From: Thamnaconus septentrionalis | Lineage: Eukaryota > Chordata > Actinopteri > Tetraodontiformes > Monacanthidae | DNA: 64,000 bases | Direction of reading: 5' to 3' | Assembly: GCA_009823395.1 (NCBI GenBank) | Contig: CM020514.1 | Coordinates: forward strand, 6,045,966 to 6,109,965 | Part shown: piece after piece, positions 51,138 to 61,900 of the stretch | Layout of the letters: every line of letters starts with the position of its first letter | How positions within the stretch are numbered: the first letter of the stretch is position 1 | Program-made: the position numbers and the translations under genes | Notes under the pieces: model-generated | The model's input: only the letters and a program-made list of their open reading frames with translations | Databases searched by the model: none | Told to the model about the DNA's origin: nothing

Positions 51138-51138
<1 letters not shown>

Positions 51139-51175
<37 letters not shown>
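51139..51175 (+). repeat. (CAG)n triplet repeat upstream of the channel ATG
   Basis: Twelve GCA units, uninterrupted, ending about 60 bases before the predicted start codon at 51234. It is probably in the 5' leader or proximal promoter. Confidence 0.95.
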
Positions 51176-51178
<3 letters not shown>

Positions 51179-51179
51179 G

Positions 51180-51200
51180 ATGGATCCGACAGACGGCTGA
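51180..51200 (+). promoter_or_regulatory. Short upstream ORF before the channel start
   Basis: ATG at 51180 opens a six-codon frame ending in TGA at 51198-51200, 33 bases before the channel ATG. If the transcript includes it, it could dampen translation. Confidence 0.45.
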
Positions 51201-51233
51201 TTCCAGGATCATAACTTTGGACGGGGGGGGGCC

Positions 51234-54200
51234 ATGGAGAAACTCAAAGGTCCCGGTTTGGGATGCACCACCGCCACCTGTGGATGGAGAGCCCTGCTCC
51301 TGCCACAGCTCAACCGCCAGTCCCTGTACGTGTACGGCAGCGAGATGGCCGTGGAGAAGGAGTGCCTTCGGCAGCTGGAGAGCGGCATCTTCGTCATCCA
51401 CCCGTTCAGCCTCATGAGGTATTTTGATGGATTTGCGTCCGTCCTGTCCTCGCGCTTTAGGTCGTGCGGCGGGTGGTCAGTTTGCCTTCAGCCCAGGGAT
51501 CGACGCTGTGCTCTTGTGGCACAATCATTTTGTGTCTCCTCTGAATAAAAACAAACTACCTATGTGAATAAGTTTGTTCAGATGAAGATACATTAATGGA
51601 AGTATCTTTAATATTGATTAAAAAGGGGGGAACTTTTCATACACAAAAAATGCAACACAAGGTGCTTGACAAAAATTTAAAAAACAGTCAACTGAAAAAC
51701 AGTTACATTTAACATATCACTTCCTTTTTGTGTAACTTTTTAACTAAAATAATATTATAACTATATTATTTAAAGAAATTGTAAGAAAATGCATGCATTC
51801 AAAAATGTAAACATATATATGTATGTGTGTATACATATTAATATTGATATTGATATTGATATCGATATTGGTATTATAGATTTAAAGTGTCAAAGGCAGA
51901 GTATCATATGTCCCATCTGTGCACTATCCGGGCAGCCTCACTGCTATTAGCATGTAAGTTGAGCGTGTGGTGTCAAAACAAAGGCACGGCGTATCAATTA
52001 GGATCAGAGTTACATGAGCCGGAAAATTGAACCCCCCGACAAAGCAGATGTGCAGTTACGGTTACGGTGTGTAGTGTCCATAAATCAGCCTGACTCAGCA
52101 GGCTGCCGAGAGACTGTGCAGTCCGTCTCTCTGCGCAGTGAACTAAAAGGAGCTCACTCAAAAAAAAAAAAAAAAATAAAAAGGCTCACACTCACAGTCA
52201 CACACACACCCTAACACTCTCACTCCTGTCATGCCCGTGTGCAGGAGTTACTACATCATGTGCATGATGGCCATCACATTCCTGAACCTGATTGGGATCC
52301 CCATGGAGATCGCCTTCCTGGACGGCCACAGCGGGCTGGCGTGGGAGGGCTTCAACGTCTTCTCAGACACGCTGTTCCTCATAGACGTGGCTCTCAATTT
52401 CCGAATGGGCATCATCACAGAGGACTGCGAGGTGAGAATGGCCCCCGCGCGCTATTTTCGAACGCAATCCGCGAGACGATAATCCCCCCATCCGACTCGC
52501 ACATACAGTCCATCTCTGCCCCATCTGTAATCTACGCCATACACGAAAAGCTAGGCTAGATTAACAAATCCCCCCTCCCCCTCCCGACTCCCTCTTCCCT
52601 CACCTCCCCCCTTTTGCCTCTGGATATGGGCAAAATTGGCACCTGCTGCTGGGTTTCATAACAGGGATTAAGATGTACTGGATGAGCGCGAGGTATAACA
52701 TTTCCAATTAAGTGTGAATGCGGACTGTGTCCTGTTTATGTTGATCTGCTCATGCACTCTGACTTGAATCATGCCAATCACAAATGGTCCATCTGTGGCG
52801 ATTATTTTTCCCCCCTCCCCTGTTGTGTTTACGCTGGCACGACCCAAACATCTGGATTCCCCCAGATTTATCCCAAGTCTATTTCTGCCCGTTATATCAA
52901 ATATTCATCTCTGTGTTTTGAGCGACAATCCCAGCAACAACGGCGTCGCCTGACAGTTCAGTCCAATTGCTACATTATACACGTGCCGGCACCACGTGCT
53001 GCCCGGCGTCTTCGTCCATCTGCTCAATCTGCTGTTTTATTCTCCCCCCCTTCACAGGAAGCAATTCTGGATATCAAGCGGATCCGAGTCAGTTACCTGA
53101 GGACATGGTTCATCCCGGACGTGATAGCTGCATTCCCCATCGGATACATACTGTTGTTTGCGGTAATAATGAACACTACTGCTGCAGCAGCAGACAGCCA
53201 TGTTGTTCACAGTCTGTGATTAAAAAGTTGTGGATATTGCAGACAGCCACGTCCAAGAAAAGATTCAAAAGTTGCTGTGAAATTGCTGTTCATTAAAGAA
53301 GGTTTGATTCTTTTCATCCTTGTATTCCAGGATTTGCACTACCACAACGATGACAACCCCTCCAAGACCAACAAAATGATGAGAATTCTGATGTTTGTGA
53401 GGATCCTCAGCTTGATACGGCTGGCTCGAGTTTCCCGGCTGGTCCGATTCTTCAACGAAGTCGAGAAAGTGTGTCAAAGCTTTGATCTTTCTTTTTTTTC
53501 TCTTTAGAACAAGAATAACCTGGATATGTGAGATCAGCCGCTCGTTTTCTGGCACATAATGTCTTTAATAAAAAACAAATTGACAGTTTCAAATTATGAC
53601 TACACATGTAAGTCATAATTTGTAGCTGACGCTCTGGAAGTACGTACCTAATGGCCTCATATCAATTTTTTTCCACAACTTTATTTATCTGGGTTTCACA
53701 AGTGGATGTTGAAGGTTCACAAGTGACACTTAAAGCGGTCTGTGATTTATGAATATAAAACCTAAATATACAAAAAAAACAAGTGAAACAGAACATGACA
53801 AAAAATATCACAACACAATCGACCCAATCTTACCGAATTTTACCAATCTCAAAAGATGGGTTGCTGCTGTTATCGTTGCATGTCAGATGTGGCCAAAATA
53901 AGACCAGAGCAAGTTTGCTCGTCCTTGGCAGCATGTTAAGTCCCCTTACCACAAAGTTAATCTTGGCTTCACATCCCCATCCTGCTTTAATGCCTCGTCA
54001 TGTTCAGCTCTCCAGGTTTTCTCTGTTCTGTGTTGCCTTTATTTCTGTCAATTATTTAACAAACAAGTCCTGTTTTTAAAAAAAAAAAAAAAAAAAAAAA
54101 AGCCCTCAAAATGTATACATTATGTTTTTGCGCATTCAAAAGTTTTTTTTCCACTTCTGCACATTATTGCAACCCAAAAAACCCAAAAAAAGAACTGCGG

Positions 54201-57199
54201 CAGGTTAACGTGTTTCTCAGCTCAGATTTTCTTCCCGCCTCTCTTCCGACAGGTGTCTAACGCAAACCTGGAGGTCGTCCGTCTTTTCTTCCGCATCCTG
54301 TCGCTGTTCATGATGATTTTCCTGCTGTGCCACTGGAACGGATGCATCCAGTATTTTGTCCCCATGTTGGAGGAGTTTCCCTCGGACTGCTGGGTCCGCA
54401 AAGAGAACCTGATGGTGAATCTCACTCTCTGGAAAATATTTTACAAATCAAAATTTAATAAGTGACATGGTGGCACAGTTAGCGCTGCCACCTCACAGCA
54501 AGAAGGTTGTGGGTTCGATTCTGGACCTGGGACCTTTCTGTGTGGTGTTTGCATGTTCTCCCTGTGTCTGTGTGGGTTCTCTCCGGGTTCTCCGGCTTCC
54601 TCCCACACTCCAAAAACATGCATGTGAGGTCAATTGAACATTCTAAATTGTCCGTAGGTGTGCATGTGAGTGTGAATGGTTGTTTGTCTCTATGTGGCCC
54701 TGCGATGAACTGGCGACTTGTCCAGGGTGTACCCTGCCTTCGCCCTAAGACAGCTGGGATAGGCTCCAGCAGACCCCCGTGACCCTGAGCTCAGGAGTAA
54801 GCGGGTATGGAAGATGAATGAATGAATGAAAAATGTAATAAATTTTCTGATTGCAATAGCATTTTAAAAGCCAAATATTGTCCTATTTCCCACTTTTACT
54901 TTTTTATTACCTCGTCTAACCTCTAAAATATTAAGAAATGTTTATGTGGAACCATCGCAGGACAGTATAAATGCATTATCCCCTCACCTAAATATTTGTA
55001 GTACATGATGGAAATTTTCGCAGAATGACCCCTTAAGATCTATCTACTGATTCTCAGAATGCCACAGTGATTGTGAAGTACTCCTGGGGAGTTTTCAGAG
55101 CTCTCTCCCAGATGATTGCTCTCTCCTACGGATCCATGGACGCACCAACAAGTGAGATTGCCCCCACTTCAGTTGTGACCATCGCAAAATATACAAAGAG
55201 GAGAGAAAAAAAAAACTTTTTTTCCCCTCTGTTATCGTTTGTCATGCTCCAGATTATGTGGAGATGTGGATCGTCATGGTCAGCATGGTGTCCGGGTGTC
55301 TCATGTACACCGTCCTGGTCGCCAACGCCACGGCCATGATCGCCACCATCGACCCGGCGGCCAAAGAGTACAAGAGCAAGGTCCTCATGGGTGAAAGTGA
55401 ACTGCATAAAATAAAACTCACATTGGCCAAGTTGGTTTCTCGTGGCAATGTGACCTGTATAAGCTCACAAGGAGATGATTTCATCTTCAAGAGTCACTTC
55501 AAATCAGTCCCAATCGTTTCTACACAGTTGCAGTAATAGGGACTTGACAAAAGTGGATTCCCTAAATAAAACATTGTGACTTTTCCACAGATGAGCCGTC
55601 TGGAGCACTACATGGCCTTCATGAAGCTCCCGCCTGAGCTGCAGCTTCGCATCAACAATTACTACCAAGCGCGTTATGGCGGGAAGTGGTTCAACGAGAA
55701 GAACGTCATGGACACAGTGTCCTCGGCACTGAAAGAGGTAGTTCAAGAACTCATTATTCACTCTACCTTTTTATGATTAACTGTCATTTGCTGAGGCCAG
55801 CTTTGCTTTATTTGTGCATTGCCAAGTTTTGAAGCTACCTTTAGATGACATTTGGATCTTTACATCTTGTTAAAAAACATCCCGTTTTTTTTTCTTCACA
55901 TTCAGCAAATCCTGACCGTGATGTGCGGCCGCCTGCTGCGAAAAGTGCCGCTGTTCCAGAACAGAGATGAGAATTTCATCAACGTTCTCCTCTTCAAACT
56001 GGACTACGAGGTCTTCCTGGAGGGAGACGTGATCATCCAGCGCAACGCCCCGGGCGACCGCATGTTCTTCATCGACCACGGCCAGGCCGTCATGGAGACC
56101 GAGTCGGAGGAAAGGGAACTGTGCGACGGAGACTTCTTTGGAGGTCGGTCTAACCCTAACCCTTGATGAGATCATTGTGTACCTGGTGCATCAGCAAAAA
56201 TCCGGCAGTTATTATGAAAGCCCTGTGCTGGTACTTCTCATTAAGCAAGGACTGGAGCCTTTTTGTCTGCTTTTAATATCTACACATTTCCAATTCTTTC
56301 TTTACTTTGTTTTTGGCTTGGTTGTAAAAAAAAAAAAAGGGCAAATCAACAATAATACGAATAATCACTTTGGTTGAGACTAAAGGGGATTGCAAGAGCC
56401 AGAAGTCTGCCTCATTAAACAGTAAAATGATCCACTGACCTCAATGTGGGCTACTAACCAGAGGAGAAGCCTCTGTGGAAAACTTCCAACAGCTTGTTTA
56501 CTTTTTAATTATTTGCATGAGAGTAACACGGGTGCTTGTGAGAAAAGCCGCGGCTGTTGTTGCTTTTGGTGCAACACAAGCAATATGTCATCCTCTCTAC
56601 CGTGCTGGGAAACAGGAAATCAGGAAAAATGAGTCATTAGTGCAAGTAGGTGGATCAAGTATTAAACAGTCAATCTGTCCTTATAATTAAATGTAAATTA
56701 TTAAAGTAGAGTATTATTATTATTATTACCGTAAAGTATTTGAACTAATAATTTATTATAATTATTCATTCTAATGAATTATTTGAAACCATTGAAATGC
56801 TACTAAGATCTTGCAGTAACTGATGAATTCTATTTTAAATATATTATATTTTTGATGCTCTTTACTCTCTTTAGAAAACCTAACCATGTGCATTTCTCTT
56901 CACACATTTGAAACACATCAGATGGAGGCAAGCTTTTTTTTTTTTTTTTTTAGCATTTGTTAGAAAATCACAACATCAGTCTCAAACTGAGTGGTTTTCA
57001 TCCCTTCCATCTTGGAGGGAGGGATTTGCTTAAATCTCGGGCCTTAAGTAAAGTAAATGCAGGTCTTAATCTTTTTGGCACAGAACCTTCTGCGGCGTCA
57101 GGAGCCACGCAGACCCTAAAACGAATGCTTGTTCAATTGAGGATTAATTGTCAGATCTCATCCCCATCATGAGAGTTTACTCGCTCATTTGCGGTTCCC

Positions 57200-57250
<51 letters not shown>

Positions 57251-57431
57251 GACAGAGACGTGCATTCTGACCAAGGGAAAACATCTGGCCACAGTGAAAG
57301 CCCTGAACGACTGCCGCTGCTTCTCTCTGTCCTGTCAAGACTTTCAGCAGGCGCTGCGGGGCTTCCCAGATGTCAGGAAGGACTTGGAGAAAATGGTTCA
57401 GTTCAACTCTGATGGCGAAGGACTTGTGTGA
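51234..57431 (+). CDS. hcnl1: HCN-like voltage-gated channel, HCNL1 type (predicted proton channel), 10 exons
   Basis: Related to hyperpolarisation-activated cyclic-nucleotide channels. Exons: 51234-51418, 52245-52431, 53058-53162, 53331-53468, 54253-54414, 55058-55151, 55253-55380, 55591-55737, 55906-56143 and 57256-57431, giving 519 residues. Order: HCN domain (SLYVYGSEMAVEKE), S1-S3 (about 63-158), S4 (177-198), S5, pore, S6, C-linker and CNBD. S4 has Arg177, Met180, Arg183, then Arg189/192/195/198. Met180 replaces an HCN arginine. The filter reads ALSYG (280-284) instead of CIGYG. In the CNBD the cAMP-binding Arg-Thr pair is His471-Leu472, and the protein stops before a full C-helix. As I recall, zebrafish HCNL1 (Wobig et al., 2020) conducts protons via such an S4 methionine and ignores cAMP. 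The exon 7 donor (GTCCTC) is weak. Confidence 0.92.
54078..54102. repeat. Poly-A run in channel intron 4
   Basis: About 24 A residues. It may be the tail of a degraded retroelement, but no body is recognised upstream. Confidence 0.7.
54462..54832 (+). mobile_element. tRNA-headed SINE with L2-type 3' end
   Basis: The 5' part resembles a tRNA promoter (A box TGGCACAGTTAGCGC, B box GGTTCGATTC). The body contains the common fish L2/SINE sequence TTTGCATGTTCTCCC, GGCTTCCTCCCACA and CAGCTGGGATAGGCTCCAGC, ending in an ATGA-type tail. It lies in sense orientation in channel intron 5 (54415-55057). Confidence 0.85.
56144..57202. other. Large last intron of the channel gene
   Basis: About 1.1 kb before the final exon. 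It begins with a short CTAACCCTAACCC telomere-like run (56149-56161) and has a T run near 56934-56951. No exon is supported. Confidence 0.55.
57203..57248. repeat. (GT)n abutting the last channel exon
   Basis: About 23 GT units ending 7 bases before the acceptor AG at 57254-57255. They replace a normal pyrimidine tract. Confidence 0.95.
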
Positions 57432-58140
57432 GAACAAAATGTATTTTTTTTGGACTGAATGAAACATGCACAAAGATGAGGACATACCATTTCCAGGACA
57501 TACAATTTATCCCTCATGTTGATGGACTTTTACACTGATTTAGAGAATTGACAAGTCAGCAGTAAACTAAAGCCTACCCCAGTAAACATGATGTTAGCAT
57601 TTAACTCCTGCTCCCGTAAATGCAACGTTTATGAGTAGCAGGGAATTCTTGGTGTCACAGTTTCAGGAAAAAAAGGACTTTCGATCATTTGATTGGAGTG
57701 GATGAGTAAAGTGGGATGTCTTCATTTCTTCATCATGTGCTAAGGAGTCCGTTTACTGCTAAACATATCACATAACATGTAAATCTGAACTGTCTCCATT
57801 GCATTTGTCGATTTCTATAAATAACTCCACCTAACACCACTGTATCATCACCATGTATACAGTTCCTAGCTTTGTTTTTCTCACAGTGAAGGTTCTGGCA
57901 GTCTGTTAACCGATCTGATTTTTTTTTCCTATTTAGTTTAGTTTTTGTTTTGTTTTGGTTTTTAGCCCGGGTGGGGGGGTTCTGCTTCTAAATGGCAGTG
58001 TTTGCTTTGACTTTCAGGCTAGATGCTTGATCAAGATTTTCTTAGCTTTACGCTAAAGTTAGAACATTAGCATGCTATCATGCTGTGCAGGAGGAGTTGT
58101 CAACCTTTTTTAATTGCGGTTTCTTTGCTCTGACTTACCA

Positions 58141-58146
58141 AATAAA
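58141..58146 (+). terminator. Candidate polyadenylation signal for hcnl1
   Basis: AATAAA lies about 710 bases past the channel stop, within an AAATAAATAAC context. A second AATAAA occurs near 58424. The convergent gene's signal lies beyond. Confidence 0.45.
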
Positions 58147-58763
58147 TAACAAACTATAACGTGACTAGTTTATGTGTCAAAATACAAACTAGGCATAGAC
58201 AGGAAACACATAACTTTGGCAGAAGAGGTCATTTATGTTATTTCTTATACTACTAGCTAGCAGTGGCTGGCTTTCGGCCCGTAATGGCAGACACTTTGCA
58301 GCAAACATCAAAAACAAATGCTAGCAAGGCTTGTGGTATGAAGAGCAACTTAAGTCAACAACTGAATGGTGTTTTACAAATGTTTTGTTAATGGCACTAT
58401 TCAATCTTGAAGAAATGGGGCCAAATAAAGTTGCTCTCTCCATACAACTTCTTAGCGCTTTGAGTGGGTTTCTGCAAACATGATACCAAAGTCTGCCAGA
58501 GTTAGTGAACATTTTCTGAGATTAGTTTCAGAGGAGTTTTTATTTTTAGTCTCCTTGCAGCTTAGAAGCTTGTGACGTCTTCACAGAAACCCCATCTGCA
58601 GTCACTCTCGATTGAAATTAACTTTAGCTGTCAAGTGTCTTTCAACATTAAAATAGCCGGAGTTGTAAATTATTAAAGTTACCTCCCCAAAACATCTTCC
58701 TCTTGTGTTTATGCAGCTACTAGGTGTTTTTAAGAACACAATTCACAAAGTTTTGTTTGTCGT

Positions 58764-58769
58764 TTTATT
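58764..58769 (-). terminator. Candidate polyadenylation signal for the terminal gene
   Basis: TTTATT is AATAAA on the minus strand, about 135 bases after the stop of the minus-strand gene. It is followed downstream by T/G-rich sequence on that strand. Confidence 0.55.
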
Positions 58770-58901
58770 CTCTTTTTTTTGTCGGATGTTCCACAAGACA
58801 CATTCGTGGCGTGCCTCGTCTGGAAACAACACAGATGAAGTCGCTGTAATGTGATTACGAAACATCTGTGTGTGCGAGAGAACAGCAGGTTGCTCCCACT
58901 T

Positions 58902-61900
58902 TCAGCCGAACACGCACACGGTGCCCGAGGCCAGTCGGTGTTTGTACTCGTAGAGGTAGTACGAGGCCGGCGGGAAGTTGCACTTCATCTCCATCCTTCC
59001 CGGCACCACGTGCACGGACACGCCAGGGCCCAGCCCCTCCTGCAGCTTCCTGAGCATGCGCGAGGCCAGGTAACGGCGGGCCCTGTCCGGGTCCTCCTCG
59101 ATGGAGGCGTACACCTCGGGTGGAGGGTTGGGGATCTTCCACTCCAGGTCCACGATGAGCTGGTGGATGAGGCTCTTGTCCAGCGAGGTGGGCGCGTCGC
59201 GGTAGCAGGCCACCACGTGGGGAAGCGGCGCCTCGGACGCCACGGTGAGGAAATTGTTGGCCCGTTTTCCTGGCGCCGCACCTTCCGCCTCCACCGGCGA
59301 TTCTTCGTCCCCCTCGTCCTCGGCAGGTCTGGCAGCGGGGTGCAGCATCACGGCCCAGCGCAGCCAGTCGTAGTTCTTCTCCAGGGTCTTCAGGATGCTC
59401 GCCGCCGCCTCGTCGGGAGGCGCGCGCTCCTGCACGACCTCTTGCAGCTCCCGCCGCACGTCCTCCTCCGCCTGCTCCAGGAAGTAGCCCAGGCAGCGGC
59501 CTCCGATGTTCTTGATCTTCCTGTAGAGGGCGCCCACGCGGTCGGACCATGTTTTCATCAGCAGAGCCAGGTCCCTGCCAGTGAGGGAGGCTTGCGTGAA
59601 GAGGCACAGCAGACCGGTGGCCAGGACGAAGTTGACCTGGGAACAGGAGGAGGACGGCTGCTGTGAGGAGGTTCAAAGTTCCGTCATGTGATCTAAGCCC
59701 ACTGAGATGTCACACAGGGCAGTGATTGTTATGTTGCTATGTCCTATGTTTAATTATTGCACATGTGTATAGTGAAAATAAAAGTCATTCAATTCTAATT
59801 ATTATTATCAAATATAATGGAATTACTGTTAGATAATTATTATTGAATATAATCTAATATTATATGGTATTATCTTTCAAAACCATTCTTAATGGCGTCA
59901 TGTGTGTGACGTGCCGATTTGCTCCATTTATTAAGGTGATTTGCTCCTCAAGCAGACCGAGGTAGCGCAGAATGGACAGGTTTGTGACAAACAGACCAAA
60001 GGAACAAACAAAGTATGGCTTTACAGCCAGACAGAAAAATGGCCATGATTATCAACATGTTAGTTGATACCATAATTATTCGAAACAAATGTAACAATTA
60101 TTGAATACCAAATAAAACTGAGAAAAAAACTTTCTAAAATTTGATGTTTCTTCACATGTTTTGTGGCATTGTCTGTTGGTTTGCAAAGGGGGTCCCCAGC
60201 CAGAAGCTAAAGCAGTTTGGGGTTTCCATGGCATGGAATGTTTTCGAATTGTGTGCAGCTGCTCCACTGTCGTCTGAGATGAAAAATCCCATGTAACTTC
60301 TCAGCTGAAACACTACAAATATTTTTCTAACAGCAGTCAGAATTCATGATTCATGACATGATTTTTTTTTTTTTTTTCAAGACAGCCTCCAGATATGAGC
60401 AAAGGTGGTTGTACAGCTACTCTTAATTTATTCATTTTGTATTGTGTCGTTGCATAAGTGGGTCTGACTTTAAAAAATGCATATGCCCTTGTGCTGCCAG
60501 CAGAGGAGAAAGACTGTAGGACACGTTAACTTATCGCAGACGTGGTGCTTGTGCACGATAAATATTTCAAGATAAACAGCTCCGGTTCCCTTTCGCCCGA
60601 CGAGGTCATTTTGTGCGGTCTGCGGACGAGGTTCGGTGCGGTGACTTTGATTTCTAATCGCTCCAGGCAGGTTTTAACGTGCCGATGCCCTTTTCAAAAA
60701 GCAAAACCTGATATCGTGTGCAGCACCAGTCCTCAGCCCATTACACAGAATCAAGTTTGATAAAGAATGTAAGGCTAAGGCACATTTAGCATTTCCTTCC
60801 AGCTCAGTGGACAGCTCAGTTTGGAGTCCCTCCATGTTTGTGTTGGGTTTTTTTTTTTGTTTTTTTTTTTGGAGGGCAATTTGGGTCACACTATAAAATA
60901 ACAAGTACTTTATAAACAGATCTCTCAGCAGCAGTGTCAATCAGACGTTACTTAAGGATTAAAGCTAATCTGCCAAATGTACAGTAAATCCCACGCACCC
61001 TAAAAGTGTAGAAACTTGTTTTTCGGGGAAAGCCTGGTCCAGTGTCGTAGCAGTAGTGGAAATATCCATTTTGCATAATCCTCACATATGGTCTTTGAAA
61101 CTTGTTTTATAATTAGCAAATCGCAGGTCATGTCTAAAAGTTGCTTTTTTTTTTAGATGATGACATAATTTGGTTTACATAATGAGTCAGCCTGTGATCA
61201 CAGAGGCGTCTGTTTTTGTTAAATTTGTTCTCAACGTGGTTTGGTCACTCTGTGCGTGTCCTGCTTGAGGGCACTAGGGCAGATGGACAAAGTTACATAT
61301 AAATATATATCTTTCTTTCTTATTCTAACATCTGACGCTTATCCCTTCTCCCTTGAGAAATAGGCATGAAAACATATGACCTGTGCTAAAAGGAGAAAGC
61401 GCTGTTTTTCTTAAACTGGTCACGGGTTACGTAACGCAGCCTCACACAGGATGCGGCGATTAGACTTTGAATTTCCTGTTTTTCATATGAAGATTTTAGC
61501 CCTGAGCTTAGGGCACTTTTCCCAAGTCAGCTCACCAGTAAGACGGCAAAGGTCGCAGCTCAGCTAAATTAAATGTGCAACTTATTTCTGAAGCAGAGAT
61601 GACGGCAGCAAATATCCCACAGGCTTTTTTTTCTTCTTTTTGGCACCCGAATATTCAATATAATGCTGCTGCAGCCTATAACATTTCAATTGTATAAAAT
61701 GCTGCTTTCCACATTTTATCTAAAGCCACCCTAGATGTTGTAAAACAGTGTATAGCGTCTTATGGGACCTGTCAAGGTGGTGTCAACAAAACAAAGCCAA
61801 CATCTGACTAGGGGTGTTATCACTATTTTGGGGAGGTATCAGTGACCTTTGTGACGTCACAAAGATCACAGACTTCTAGAATTTTGAATGGTACGCCAAG

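Larger units (their letters stand above)
48545..51138. other. Intergenic region between cox17 and the channel gene (divergent)
   Basis: In human, CFAP91 flanks COX17 here. I see no CFAP91-like exon in this 2.6 kb. It contains a (GATA)n tract, a (CA)n tract and a purine-rich strand at about 50880-51000. Any channel leader exon is undetermined. Confidence 0.5.

Noticed and set aside
50484..51401. 305-codon open frame on the minus strand
   Set aside because: It is antisense to hcnl1 exon 1 and runs through CAG, polypurine and CA repeats. Its poly-Ala and Cys-Val runs are repeat translations with no domain.
58851..59676. Long open frames on both strands over exon 4 of the terminal gene (271 and 273 codons)
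   Set aside because: They arise from high GC content. Only the minus frame ending at 58902 joins in phase with upstream exons.
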